From positions 19,684,044 to 19,748,043 of the forward strand of contig CM037460.1 of assembly GCA_021014325.1 (NCBI GenBank): a stretch of DNA of 64,000 bases, read 5' to 3'. Of this stretch, positions 1 through 10,479 are shown one piece after another. The stretch is from Plazaster borealis. Lineage: Eukaryota > Echinodermata > Asteroidea > Forcipulatida > Labidiasteridae. The position numbers and the translations under genes were made by a program. How positions within the stretch are numbered: the stretch's first letter is position 1; every line of letters begins with the position of its first letter. The notes under the pieces were generated by a model. That model was not told the origin of the DNA, did not search any database, and saw nothing but the letters and a program-made list of their open reading frames with translations.

Positions 1-93
1 GAGGGCGCACTGTATTCCACATCATGGATACTATCACCATTGTCCTCAAACTTATTATTATCTTTTTTTTTTGTCTTGGCCATCCGTTTCCAG

Positions 94-224
94 ATCACTC
101 CCAGGGAGTGCTTATGAGGCAACACGCTGAGGAGGTGATTGCTGAAAATGACCAGTTAAAGATGGTCATCCATAAACTCAATATCCAATTGAGTAGATAT
201 CAGGCCAAATACTCGCCCCCAGGG
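94..224 (+). CDS. CEP89: CEP89 exon a (first in window)
   Basis: Acceptor CAG at 91-93 follows a long T-rich tract. The exon reads from two bases of a split codon through QHAEEVIAENDQLK and QLSRYQAKYSPPG, and ends in phase 0 at a GTAAGA donor. Bases 24-93 are open in the same frame but look like intron (pyrimidine tract), so the ATG at 24 is not a start. Confidence 0.75.
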
Positions 225-3200
225 GTAAGATTATTTTGGATCGAGGCTCAAGTTGAAAACTCAGTTTATGCGGTTTAAAGGCACTGAACACGTTTGGAAA
301 TTGTCAAAGACCAGTGTTCTCACTTGGTGTATCCCAACATATGCATAAAATAACAAGCCTGTGAAAATTTGGGCTCAATTGGTTCTCAAAGTTGCAAGAA
401 AATGATGAAAGAAAAAACACCCTTGTACACATTTGTGTGCTTTCAGATAAAAAACTAGGAATAAAAACTTCTTGCAAGAAGTTTTTATTATTTTAGTGAG
501 AAATTACCTCTTTCTCAAAAACTACGTTACTTCAGAGGGAGTCGTTTTCTACAATGTTTTATACTATCAATAGCTCTCCGTTGCTTGTTACCAAGTAAAT
601 TTTTATGCTAATATTTGTTTTGAGTCATTACCAAACGTGTACGATACCTTTAAAGGGAGGGTACACCTTTGGTAATTACTCCAAAAATTAATGACCATAA
701 AAACGTATTTTGGTTACTGGAGAGCTGTCGATATTATTAAATATTGTTTGAAATGATACCCTTTGAAGTTATGTAGTTTTAGAGAAAGAGGTAATTTTTT
801 CACAAACAACTTTGAATCTGGGAAAGGCTTCAGGCATAATGCCTTTTTTTTTTTTAGGCATCTGAAAGCACACAATTCTATGCAACTAGGGTGTTTTGTC
901 TTTCATTATTTTCTTGCAACTTCGATGATCAATTGAGCCCAAATTTTCATAGGTTTGTTATGTTATGCATATGTTGGGATACACCAAGTGAGGATACTGG
1001 TCTTTGACAATTACTAAAAGTATACCCTGCCTTTAAATAATAATTCATAAATACCTGGGACAGTTGATCCATTCTGATTGGTCAAGAGGAAATCACTTTG
1101 GCCATGTTTAAACGTGTGGTAGAAACACGGTGAGGAGTGTTTAAACATGGCCTAAGGAAAGTGAGTCAAAAGAGGGCGCTATCACATGATTGTGCGAAGC
1201 GCGCAAATTTCACGACCCCATTTAAGTCGGTAGGCCAAATATTTGGCTTGTGCAAGTTTGAAATTTGCAGGTGATAGTGTGAATCCTAAGCGCGCAAAAT
1301 CAAAACTTGCACAAGGAGCTACTTGGCGCTCAACATGGGTAGAAATTTATTGCAGAGACGAGGCGAGCTGAAGCTCAACTGTCAAATTTGTTGTCAACTT
1401 TGAATAGTTTTTGTATGTTTAAACGGAGAGGTAGTTATGAATGGGAGTAAAAGGGTGGTGGCCATGCCATAAAGGACCTCACCTTCTGCTCAGTCCTTTA
1501 TCCCTTTAGAGACCATAGCGGCCGAAAACGGCTTGTACCAAACTGCCCATAGCGGGACAAAGAAAAGGTTTCGGACCAAATTGACATTTTCCCAATTTTC
1601 CCATGTTAACATAGAATCTACAATTCTAAAACAAAGCCATGTATTTCTGTTTCATATTAATTTTTCTGACATTTTTCCTAAATATAACGGAGCAAAAAAT
1701 CTCTAAGATTAGGAAAGTCTGGGGGTATGGTGATGGCTATTAAGAAATGAACGGTCTCTAATGGGTTAATGCACGACGACGACCGCAAGGTTTCAATTGG
1801 CCATTTAAAACCTCGTCGCCACTCTTTCATTCCCTTATTGCAACATACAAGAATGTTCAACATTTGGAACTTTCATATACTTTATTCTCCAAAATGTGAG
1901 CAACCTTTTAAATAAGAATTCAGAGGTAAGTCTTCTCATGCTTATAATGGAGAACTGAAAGTTTGGAAAGATGAATTTTCAAATATTAGAGTAATAATGT
2001 ACCACTATTTTGAAGAAAAAAACCCAGCTTTTGATATAAAGTGGGGCAGTTTTCTCGTGGGAAAGGGTAAAGATTTCGCCAGTTACTGTTTAAGATTCTC
2101 AGGAGAAATTTATCTATGGATTCCAATGGGGTTTTTTTAACGATTGAACAATTTTTTATTGTTGATGATCAGAAAGATGATGCACACGGATTACCGTCTA
2201 GGGGCAGGACACCGCGCTGGTTAACAGAGACGAAATACTTATCCCCGCTCATCATGGCATATGAAGAAGCACTTAAAGAAAAGGTGAGTCGTCGGGACAC
2301 GTACTAGGAGAGAATGGGAAGGGCAAGAATTAATACTAATAATAATAATGGCTTCCGTCATGGTCATGGCGCTCCAATATTATTACCCCTGGTCACTGGG
2401 CCATTTATTTCATTCCTTAAACCATCTCAGCTCCCTTGGGAGTATACAGCCTGTGCTGCCAAGTATGTAGCGCACTAAGCTAAATCAATCACAAGAATCA
2501 TCTCTGCCCTAACCCTAACCCATTTACCCCTGGATGATGAGAAGCAATTATAGTTAAGTGTTTTGCTCAAGGACACAAGTGTCATGACCGGGATTCGAAC
2601 CCACATCCTGATGACTCATTAGCCACTAGAACTTGAGTCTGATGCACTAACATTCTTTAGCTAGAGGGGGGGGGGGGCGGCAGGGGATTATTTGTCGGCT
2701 CATTTTGGCTCAAGACTTCAAACTGATCAAACTGATTGACACACATCTTGAGATCAAACTTAGCTCAGTGTGAAATCGAACCCTGGAATAAATTTTCAGT
2801 ACATGGATGTTAACACTAGAGGGGAAGACAGGTGGCGGGAGCCCCCCCCCCCCCAAATGAAGTTGAAAAAACGCACAAATCAATGGTTTGATACATGAAA
2901 AAGACCCCCCCAAAAACAACACAAAAAACAACAACAACAACAACAACTACAACAATACAAAATTGTCTTTGGCTCTGCTTGCCCCCCCATTTCTGATTCA
3001 GCCACTTGCTAACACAATTTCTCCTTCTGTACTTCTGATACTAGGACGAGGTCGTTCGGATGACCCATGATGACCTCAGTCGATTACGGAGGTCAGCCGA
3101 AGAGGTCATTCATGAGAACCAGAGGTTACACATGAAGCTGGAGCAAGTTGGGCAGCCAGCATCGGTCACTCCAGCAGAATGGTAAAATGAGGTCTTCATT

Positions 3201-6200
3201 CCTCGGATTTCCTTTCACCTTCATACCACCTTTAAAGGGAGGGTATACCTTTGGTAGTTACTCCAAAAATTAAAGATCATAAAAACTTACTTAGTAAGGA
3301 GCACTGGAGAGCTGTTGATATTATAAAACATGAAATGACCCCCTTTGAAGTAATATAGTTTTGGAGGAGGAAATTTTTCACCCAAAATTTGAATCTGAGT
3401 AAAACCGGTTCATACTTCCTGTGAATGCAAATGCGAAGCGAATTTGGATGTCACTTTGATGTCACAGCTCTGTTTTCGCTGCGAATGTTTCGCAGGAGTT
3501 GAGCACACTCCTGCGAATTGTTCGTTGCGAATTTGTGACGTTCACATTCGCAGGAAGTATGAACCGAGTGTAAGGCTTCAGGTCTCAGGCATCTCAAAGC
3601 ACACAATTCTATGTGATAAGGGTGGTTTTTTTTTCATTGTTTTCTTGCAACTTCAATGACCAATTGAGCATTACGTGTATTTCAATGGTTTTAGACACGC
3701 AAAACCAAAGTGCATTTCACTGTATATGTGTATATATATATATATATGTGTGACAGACTATTATACTATTATATGATATTGACCCCGACTTGCACCACCG
3801 TCAGACGCTGCTACTGTCTGCCACGTTCACCATTTTGGGAATCAAATTGTAAAAATTATGGTTAAGAAACGCTGCCTCGCCTGAAATGCGCACTACACTT
3901 TATAACACATAAGGATGTGTCTCCAAAATAAAACAACTGAGACTATTGTTACGATGACGTCAGGTGAAACGGGTCAATTGAGAGGGGAAAAAAATGCGAC
4001 AAATCAAACTGCTAAATCTTTGTTCACTATGACTGTTTGGTCTTGTTGTAGGCATCGTATTCAGGAACATGCGAGACTAGTCTTGGAGGAGAATCAGGTG
4101 GTTCTGAGTCAACTTGAAGTCTTACAGCAGAAGCAGAAGGATATGCAAAAAGCACACTCAATTGAAGGTAGGGAAAACACCCTATAGCCAGAGCTGCCAA
4201 CTCCCCCTGATTCTGCAGAAAGTTCCCTAAAAAATAAACCAATCTTTCCACGATCTGATATGAAGCCAACTTGAAAGTCACACTGATTGTGGAAACTTTT
4301 TTCACCAACTTTTTCCCCATTATGTAATTCAACTTTTAATAACTTTTAATTCATAATTTTAAAATAATTTTATTTGCATTTTCTGCATCCATGAAGTGTA
4401 TTACTGTTTGGTTAACGGTTCTTTTTATATTCCTCCTTCTTAAGTTTTACAGTTGGGTTATATTTATCGGTTGCTTCTTTACATCTGTAAAGCACCTTGA
4501 GCGTCTTTTTAGGCGGATTTTGGCGCTACATAATTACTGTTTATTGCTATTATTATTAATTCTAAATATACCTCCCTGATCCTTGTGGAAAATCTCCCTG
4601 ATTGCAAGATGCAAAAGTTTGGCAGGTCTGCCTTAGCAGAGGAGGTCTCACTCAGTCTTGGTCTTGATAGGAGGTTTAGGTCTCGATCTGAGACATTGAG
4701 GTCTCGGTTTTGGGGGAGGGGAGGGAGGTCTCAGTCTCAAACATTGAGGTCTTGGTCTTGGTTTCGGAGAGGAGGTGACAGTCTTGGCCTTGATAGGAGG
4801 TTTAGGTCTCGATCTGGGACATTGAGGTCTCGGTTTTGGGGGAGGGGAGGGAGGTCTCAGTCTCAAACATCGAGGTCTTGGTTTCGGAGAGGAGGTGACA
4901 GTCTTGGTCTTGATAGGGAGGTTTAGGTCTCGATCTGAGACATTGAGCTCTCGTTTTGGGGGGAAGGGGAGGGAGGTCTCAGTCTCAAACATTGAGGTCT
5001 TGGTCTTGGTTTTGGAGAGGAGGTGACAGTCTTGGCCTCGATAGGAAGGTTTAGGTCTTGATCTGGGACATTGAGGTCTCGGTTTTGGGGGAGGGGAGGG
5101 AGGTCTCAGTCTCAGTCTCAAACATTGAGGTCTTGGTCTAAATAGGAAGGTCTCTGTATTGATCTCGGACATAGAGGTCTCGATTTGGGTGGGGGGGGGG
5201 AGGTCTCGGTCTCAGTCTCGGACATTAAGGTCTTGGTCTCCGTCTCAGAGAGGAGGTCTCAGAGAGGAAGTCTCAATCTTGGTCTCGAATTTTGTGGTCT
5301 TGACCAGAACACTGGCTAGTTTGTGAGAGGGGTGGGAGTCCCCTAATATTAAATGGAAATTGATTTTAAAAAAAGATTATCTTCTTCAATCCATCCCAAT
5401 AGTTTCCAAAATGAGCAAGTGTCTTGCCATGGAGGAGGCAGAGAAAGGTGACCTTGAGGCCCAGCTGACAGACGCCAAACATCGATACAGCGCCCTCAAG
5501 CAGCAGCATAATCGCTCCGTCGTAGATGCAGAAACCAAGATGCCCATTCAGGAACACATGAGCTCCTTGGCAGAGTACAAAAGGTAATTGTGGATACTGG
5601 TAAAGTGGATATGTTGTTCAACATGTATGTTAAAAAAAAGAGAATTTTTTTTTTTTTTAAAGAGATTATTGAAGTTAAGGGCAGGAGCAAACAAAAATAA
5701 AACACTTCAAAAGAGGGTGAAACTTTCAAGTTTAACTCACACAGTAGACTAGGTCCCAGTAAAATGCCACCTGTTCCAGTAAGAACATGTGCCCAATAGA
5801 ACATCGTTTATTCTAGGCCAAAGTTTTTCCAAATAAGCCATTTGCGAGTTACATTTGAATAATATGTCTGGTACAAGGACTTGCTTAGTCACAAGTGACC
5901 ACTTAAATTTGAATCTGCAATTTGTCACATGGTTCGGGGCAAGCGACAACCAACATCCATACACAATTTTGATGTGTGTATGGCACACATCAGGCTTTGC
6001 CCATCTGGAGGTTATACTTGCCCTGAACCGTATAGCAACACTGTCTTTAGTATAGGGAATCCAATTTGAATGTTCACTTGTGACCAAATTAAGTCCTTGT
6101 ACTGAGCATTATTCAAAATCTAACTCACAAATGGCATACTGATTACCACCTCTTTCATGCTATTGGGAAAGAATAGTCAATGTCATTGGTAGCTTCGGTT

Positions 6201-9200
6201 TTCATACTATACTTCCCGTTTACATGTTCACATGAAATCTCGTAGTATACAGGCAACAAGGCTTGTTCCATAGCCCATGGAGGAAGTTCCCTCCTCCATG
6301 CATAGCCGGCCCCAGGGAATGGAACAAACTTCCTGTTCACATCAGAGACTCTCCTTCAATTCAGACATTCAAAAACTTATCAAAACCTTCCTCTTTTCTA
6401 TTTCTGTCTAGTTTCTGTTATAGGTTCAAGATTTGTTGTGAAGCACTTTGATCTTGTTAAAGGCGCTATATAAATACCCATTGTTATTATTAATGTGCTC
6501 AATGGACGCCTTATTGCCTATACCTGCTCTATGCCTACACCAATGCTCCGCATTTTCTATGCAGTATAAATGTTATGCTTGTGATACACACACTCTGTGA
6601 ACTATGAACACTTTTCCCTGTAGGGCTCTGGAAGAAGAACAGCACACGCACCAGTCTGAGATGCAGAATGTAATGATGAAGCTGTCCTCAATCCAGGGGG
6701 AGAGAAAGAGCTTATCGATGAAGATTGCGGACGGCGAGGCAGAGAAGAGTCAAATGCAAGGGGAGATTCGGGCAATAAACAGAGCACACAAGTAAACAAA
6801 CAATTTTTTGTTATAAGGCCACATAAAAATAAAAAATTGTTGATCGTCCTTTTTTGATTGGAAGTGGGGGAGGGAGGGCGTTTTTTGTTGTTTTTGTTGT
6901 TTTTTGTTTTTTTGACATGGCAAAATATGAAATAAAAAATAAAGATATCATCATAATCACTATAAAACAAAGGGTTTATGTGATTTTGATGTTTTTAATT
7001 GTTTTGTTAAACCCTTTCAAATCTACCTAGATGACATTTTCTGTAAACATTTTCAAAAAACTAAAACGCAGCCCGTAAGTAAATATTTGAAGAATTTTTC
7101 TTGTTTTGCCAACATGAATAACCTTTCTTCAATCATCTATTTCCGACCTATGGATTTTGAAAAAATATCAGCTGAAAAATCTGGGAGCCAAAGTTGGCTG
7201 AAAAGATCATTAAAAATACCGTTTTTTATGATTTAAAAAAAATAAATAAATGGGGTCGGGGGGTTTTGTAGGGTGGGCGGGGACGATCAACAATTTTTTT
7301 TTTATGTGGCCTAACATACTATCATTCTGCTGATGAAACCTCTAGATTTTTCCTTAATCCAATGCTGCTGAAGATGCAATATCAACCACATTAACATTAA
7401 CAACCTCATTTACAACTCATTACTCGTTAATAAAAAACAACAAAATATGTCTTGAGAAATGGAATAAGAAACAGTAGACCTTTCTCTCTGCTCTTCAGCA
7501 TTTCTTTTATTTAACACCAGCAGTAGGCTTGTGGCTGAGGATCACTGGCCTTGGGGAAGTGGGTTCAAGGGTGAATGTTTATATAACAACTACTTCACGT
7601 AATGATGACTTTAGGTTCTTGGTAATAGACAAGTGTCTCCACACAAACTAAAGCTCCCAAATATGCATATATACTCATTCCTGGTTTGTATCTTTATTCC
7701 ATAGAAAGCTGCAGCACACAATCGGGCTTCTTAAGAAGGAGTTGGAACACAGCGAGAACAAACTAGTATTATCTAATCAGCATCTGAACAAGGTTCTTGA
7801 GATTGCAGAGCAGACGTCGGCGGAAAGAGATGCACTGGCAAAAGTGGTTAGTGTCCAGGGCTCAAATCTTTTTGTTTGGGGGGGGGGGGAATCCACAAGA
7901 CCGCAGGGCTTGTAGCTCAGATTTTTTCACTGGACCAGAATTTTGTTTACAAGACCAGAATCAAATTGAGAAAAGACCATAAACAAAAGGAGAAGACAGT
8001 TTTAACATTTGAGCTTTTTTTATTTAAACACACACTAAGAGAAGAGTTCTCTTTTAGTCTTGTGGGTAAGTAAACTTTGATACTCAACAGAATTTAAAGA
8101 TATTTAACAGGCTAAAACTCAACATTTTAACGTCTTTTCTTTTTTACAAAGATATTGAATTGAAAAATAGAAGACCCCCTGGACTTGTCCGGCTGTGACT
8201 TTACTGGCCCAATGGTAAAATCACTGGCCTCGGGTCTGCGGTTTAGTAATAATTTGAAGTAATAACATGCGCACTCGATCACACAAAGCTGGAGAGTCCC
8301 AGATCATTTCATATTCCATCTTGGTAAGTAATGATTTTTATTTTGTTGGTCTACTTAAAGGCAAGGACTCAAGAACAAGAGAAGAAGAAAGCTGTGAACA
8401 AATTGATGGAGGGTAACGTCACTATCGGACGACTAGAGGAGAAGTTAAAGGTACCAGTTTGTTTCTTGTTCCTCTCAGTGCTTAATTTTGTTTTTCAAAC
8501 TTGGACAGGGATCTCTTTCAGCCAGCAGCCAGCAGCCAGGGATCTGACGTTTTCTCTCAGGGTCGTCATAGGGGTCTTGTAACTGAGCGGTCTAAGGCAG
8601 TGGACTCGAAGTCCTGTTATTATTTACAGAATGTGGGTGCGAATCCTGGCCTGGTCAGTCGCGACACTTGTGCCCTTGAGCAAGGCACTTTATCATAATT
8701 GCTTCTCTCCACACAGGAGTACAAATGGTTAACTGTGAGAGCTGGGGAGTAACCCGCGATGGACTGGCATCCCGTCCAGGGGGAATAGAAACATTCTCAA
8801 GGATGCCAGATAATTCACATTGATATTTTGCTTCAAGGCCAAGACAGCAGCTTCATGATTCAATCCTGTCATCTTTATGATTGTATGCTCTTAAAAATTA
8901 TTTCACTTTACAGTCATACCGTATGAAAGCGGACCACAAGCTCGGCAATCTATCCAGTCGTATGCAGGCTCAGGATACCACTCATTCCAGCCAGCTCAGG
9001 GAGTATGACCGGGAAATGTCCCATCTGAAGACGTTGCTACAAGAGAAACAAGACTCACTTGACTCCCTAGCTTCTGATAAAAGGTAAATGATGAGCAAAA
9101 GTGAAGATCCTTATTAAAAAAGTGCCCAAACTTTCTAAATCATTTGTTTTCTCACGGGCTAATTTATTCCAATGCGACAGGTAGACATTGTAACTTAGTT

Positions 9201-9410
9201 TTGTTTTCTCAAAATTCTGGCAAATTTTTCAGGAAAGTTGAGGATCAACTTGAGACAGTTTGGCAGACTGCGACGTCTGATAACCGACGGATGAAAGCTA
9301 AGCTACACAAATCCTTGAAGGTGCCACCGTCCCGGGAGAATGGAAGCCTTGGTGGCGCTTTTGACTATGAGTCCGATAACAGAGGCCTTATCTCATCGGA
9401 GAGTGACTGA
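94..9410 (+). CDS. CEP89: CEP89-like centrosomal coiled-coil protein, C-terminal part (10 exons)
   Basis: CEP89 (CCDC123) is a coiled-coil protein of the centriole distal appendages, needed for ciliogenesis. Coding exons seen here: 94-224, 2173-2283, 3045-3181, 4052-4167, 5403-5583, 6624-6791, 7705-7846, 8361-8450, 8914-9083, 9233-9410. All introns are GT-AG and all junction phases agree, giving 473 residues plus TGA. The translation is almost wholly heptad-rich, with E/K/Q/L blocks such as IQEHARLVLEENQ and QLEVLQQKQKDM. It ends in a conserved-looking VEDQLETVWQTATSDNRRMK block followed by a short acidic, serine-rich tail. The family assignment comes from remembered similarity to the vertebrate CEP89 C-terminal half, especially the EW..IQ..A.LVLEENQ segment. 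Human CEP89 is about 780 aa, so some 300 N-terminal residues should lie upstream. Another long coiled-coil centrosomal protein is the main alternative. Confidence 0.78.
279..649 (+). mobile_element. TTAA-MITE family 1, copy 1
   Basis: Starts AGGCACTGAACACGTTTGG after TTAA (275-278) and ends ACCAAACGTGTACGATACCT before TTAA (650-653). The centre is the self-complementary ACTTCTTGCAAGAAGT. It abuts the next element with no spacer beyond the shared TTAA. Confidence 0.85.
654..1032 (-). mobile_element. TTAA-MITE family 1, copy 2, abutting copy 1
   Basis: Starts AGGGAGGGTACACC directly after the TTAA shared with copy 1 and ends GTATACCCTGCCT before TTAA (1033-1036). It is inverted relative to copy 1: the CTTGGTGTATCCCAACATA module lies near its right end as the reverse complement. 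The central core is a different sequence. Confidence 0.82.
1493..1775. repeat. 'CCCTTTAGAGACC' inverted-repeat element, copy 1
   Basis: TCCCTTTAGAGACCATAGCG at the left and GGTCTCTAATGGGTTAA at the right are near complements. The same ends (GGTCTCTAAAGGGTTA) occur at about 24300 and 45835. No open frame of note. Confidence 0.55.
2173..2283 (+). CDS. CEP89: CEP89 exon b
   Basis: A 37-codon exon, phase 0 at both ends, with acceptor ATCAG and donor GTGAGT. It encodes a proline- and arginine-containing linker (PSRGRTPRWL) that leads into MAYEEALKEK, which continues smoothly into DEVVRMTHDD of the next exon. The good splice signals and this continuity separate it from the surrounding repeats. Confidence 0.68.
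2335..2650 (-). mobile_element. tRNA-headed SINE, inverted
   Basis: On the minus strand: a tRNA-like head (GGGTTCGAATCCCGGTCATG), a body with CTTGAGCAAAACACTTAACT and GCTTCTCATC, and a tail towards TTATTATTAGTATTAA. Family members lie at 8575 (+) and 26000 (-). The CCCTAACCCTAACCC at about 2508-2522 is inside it. Confidence 0.7.
3045..3181 (+). CDS. CEP89: CEP89 exon c
   Basis: Acceptor CTAG and donor GTAAAA. It encodes a charged helix (SRLRRSAEEVIHENQRLHMK) and ends with two bases of a Trp codon completed by the next exon. Confidence 0.78.
3236..3668 (-). mobile_element. TTAA-MITE family 1, copy 3, truncated, with nested insert
   Basis: Starts AGGGAGGGTATACC after TTAA (3232-3235); the far end is lost after CAATGACCAATTGAGC. 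A second inverted-repeat element (about 3413-3570; ends GGTTCATACTTCCTGTGAA and CGCAGGAAGTATGAACC) sits in the middle, replacing the usual core. Confidence 0.72.
4052..4167 (+). CDS. CEP89: CEP89 exon d
   Basis: Acceptor TGTAG, donor GTAGGG. It encodes HRIQEHARLVLEENQVVLSQ and QLEVLQQKQKDMQKAHSIE, the stretch most reminiscent of vertebrate CEP89. It ends with one base of a Val codon. Confidence 0.8.
4189..4630. mobile_element. CAGAGCTGCCAAC-family inverted-repeat element, interrupted
   Basis: The left end CAGAGCTGCCAACTC and a right end resembling GGCAGGTCTG enclose the phrases 'CTCCCTGATT' and 'CAAGATGCAAA' shared with copies at 25430, 49938 and 52354. The middle (about 4325-4565) is replaced by a LINE-like 3' tail (AAGCACCTTGAGCG, then GCGCTACATAA and TTATTATTAATT). 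This is a nested insertion inside a CEP89 intron. Confidence 0.6.
4648..5300. repeat. Minisatellite, unit 121-128 bp, in a CEP89 intron
   Basis: The phrase GAGGTTTAGGTCT recurs at about 4671, 4797, 4918 and 5046, spaced 126, 121 and 128 bp. Each unit contains AGGTCTCGGTTTTGGGGGAG and GGAGAGGAGGTGACAGTCTT. Sub-repeats of GGTCTC/GGTCTT make it strand-asymmetric, with G/T on the top strand. Units after about 5110 are degenerate. Confidence 0.85.
5403..5583 (+). CDS. CEP89: CEP89 exon e
   Basis: Acceptor AATAG and donor GTAATT, joined to exon d through a split Val codon (E-V-S-K-M). It encodes CLAMEEAEKGDLEAQLTDAK and continues the coiled coil to LAEYK. Confidence 0.78.
5840..6125. repeat. Foldback element of the 'GGTACAAGGACTTG' family
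   Basis: GGTACAAGGACTT near 5870 is mirrored by AAGTCCTTGTACT near 6090. Internal phrases (ATACACAATTTTGATG, CATCTGGAGGTT) recur at 12435-12660 and 53505-53815. No coding capacity is credible. Confidence 0.6.
6260..6495 (+). mobile_element. LINE 3'-end fragment (CR1/L2-like)
   Basis: The translation near 6290-6400 gives PREWNKLPVHIRDSPSIQTF, the WN-LP-IR-SPS-FK pattern typical of the extreme C-terminus of CR1/L2/Rex-type reverse transcriptases. A 3' tail of AAAGGCGCTATATAAAT and TTATTATTA follows. The fragment is 5'-truncated. Confidence 0.7.
6624..6791 (+). CDS. CEP89: CEP89 exon f
   Basis: Acceptor TGTAG and donor GTAAAC. It encodes ALEEEQHTHQSEMQNVMMKL and further helical, charged sequence to RAINRAH. 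Both ends are split codons that match the neighbours. Confidence 0.78.
6816..7312. mobile_element. AGGCCACATAAA inverted-repeat element, copy 1
   Basis: The left end AGGCCACATAAAAATAAA and its complement TTTATGTGGCCT at the right end, with GTTGATCGTCC just inside both, define a ~497-bp element. The interior shares 'GACATGGCAAAATATGAAAT' with the copy at 40079. Flanks (..ATA and AAC..) do not give an unambiguous target duplication. Confidence 0.72.
7705..7846 (+). CDS. CEP89: CEP89 exon g
   Basis: Acceptor CATAG, donor GTTAGT. It encodes KLQHTIGLLKKELEHSENKL through TSAERDALAKV, a leucine-heptad coiled coil, and ends in phase 0. Confidence 0.78.
7858..8250. repeat. Dispersed 'GGGCTCAAAT' repeat, copy 1
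   Basis: Phrases such as ATCCACAAGACCGCAGG, ACTGGACCAGAA and GGACTTGTCCGG recur in the same order at 38952-39550, and in reverse near 32125-32300. Present in a CEP89 intron. Confidence 0.55.
8361..8450 (+). CDS. CEP89: CEP89 exon h
   Basis: A 30-codon exon, phase 0 at both ends, acceptor TTAAAG and donor GTACCA. It encodes ARTQEQEKKKAVNKLMEGN and TIGRLEEKLK. Confidence 0.76.
8575..8810 (+). mobile_element. tRNA-headed SINE (class-II tRNA-like head)
   Basis: The head has GTAACTGAGCGGTCTAAGGC and GTGCGAATCCTGG, like A and B boxes of a Leu/Ser-type tRNA. The body has GCCCTTGAGCAAGGCACTTT and ATAATTGCTTCTCTCCACAC. The same family appears inverted at 2335-2650 and 26000-26357. Confidence 0.7.
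8914..9083 (+). CDS. CEP89: CEP89 exon i
   Basis: Acceptor TTTACAG and donor GTAAAT. It encodes SYRMKADHKLGNLSSRMQAQ and LKTLLQEKQDSLDSLASDK, ending with two bases of an Arg codon. Confidence 0.8.
9233..9410 (+). CDS. CEP89: CEP89 exon j (terminal)
   Basis: Acceptor TTTTTCAG. It encodes RKVEDQLETVWQTATSDNRR, a basic KAKLHKSLK stretch, then an acidic serine-rich tail ending SSESD and TGA at 9408-9410. Confidence 0.8.
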
Positions 9411-10470
9411 GATGTGAGATTGACTAGTTCCTGAAATGTGCAATGATTGTGATGATGGTGTTTGCCACCACTTCCAAGGCACCAGTCTGTTTTGTGACAT
9501 AGGCCTCATTCTGAATTTTAAGAAAATCAAGATGGCTGCTTTCCTATCACCTCATCATCCCCTGATGTAGGAGCAGCTGAGTGATTGGTTGATCAAAAAG
9601 ATGACCTCTGTCCAGACAAGGTCAAGGGTTTAGGTCCTCCAGAGTTACCTGAAGGTATTTCATAAGATGTTCAATGAGTGTTTAGCATACAGAAATGGGC
9701 ATCAGATACTGTGTTCCCTGAAGACGATCGGAACATAATGATAAAAATGTTATTATATTTGGTTTTACCCGTACACCGATGTGTGTAAAGCACTGTATAC
9801 TAAGTACTTTCCCGAGTCCTGTGAAAAAACCCAATTCTTTATCCCCGATGCAAAGATCAAAATGTTGAGTTGTTGTTAAACCAGGGGTTCTTCTCAGAAC
9901 CACCACAACTTATAGAGAAAGATTTATGTACATGGTGTCTCTCTGCAAACCTCACTAGGTTAATGTGTTACTAGTAAGAACTTAGTGTGTCCAGAAAAAA
10001 TAGACCTTATGCACATGACATCATTTGAGTAAGGCGCCCTCAGCTTGAGGTCAAAAAGAAGGTTGCTCATTGGCCCATCCTGTACGCCAAGCGCAGATAG
10101 TCAGCGTTTTCATTGTTTCATCATCGTTTTACCTCTACGATGGCAGCGTGATGACGGTATTGCATAAGATCCATTGGAGTTAGCTTTGCAAAAACGGTTC
10201 TTTATCTGAAATAGTTTGTGCTCATGCTTTATCTTTACCCTGTAAATTTACGTACTCAGAATACACAACAAAGACAAGTGAAATGAAATTTGTAATAAAA
10301 CTGTTGGATTGCCTGCTCCATTTTTCATTTTTACGAAACCCTGTTGAAATTTTATTCCCCTTGCTATAGACCTACAAGAGTGACCTTTTGTACATTCGAG
10401 GGCATTTCCTGGCAGGCAAGATACTACACTGATCATGGAAATTATATATTTTGTATAATAAATTCCACAT
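9411..10470 (+). other. CEP89: CEP89 3' UTR and polyadenylation region
   Basis: No further open coding frame continues. AATAAA hexamers at 10304-10309 and 10457-10462 are candidate polyadenylation signals. A dispersed inverted repeat (10001-10173) lies upstream of both, so it may be part of the transcript. Confidence 0.5.
10001..10173. repeat. 'TAGACC..TTGCATATGACATCA' foldback repeat, copy 1
   Basis: Ends TAGACCTTATGCACATGACA and TATTGCATAAGATCC are roughly complementary. Internal GCGCCCTCA, GAGGTCAA and CTACGATGGCA phrases recur at 12711-12861 and 23326-23480. It lies in the CEP89 3' region. Confidence 0.55.
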
Positions 10471-10479
10471 AAATTCAAG

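Noticed and set aside
1..93. Start codon of a small protein at position 24
   Set aside because: The region before 94 is a pyrimidine-rich intron end with an acceptor CAG at 91-93; the downstream frame is an internal CEP89 exon.
2508..2522. Interstitial telomere repeat (CCCTAACCCTAACCC)
   Set aside because: Only two and a half units, embedded in a SINE body; too short to mark a chromosome-end fusion.
4648..5172. 174-codon Pro/Arg-rich frame on the minus strand (and 113 codons on +)
   Set aside because: Both are translations of the 121-128-bp minisatellite inside a CEP89 intron; the reading frame exists because the G/T-biased repeat lacks stops.
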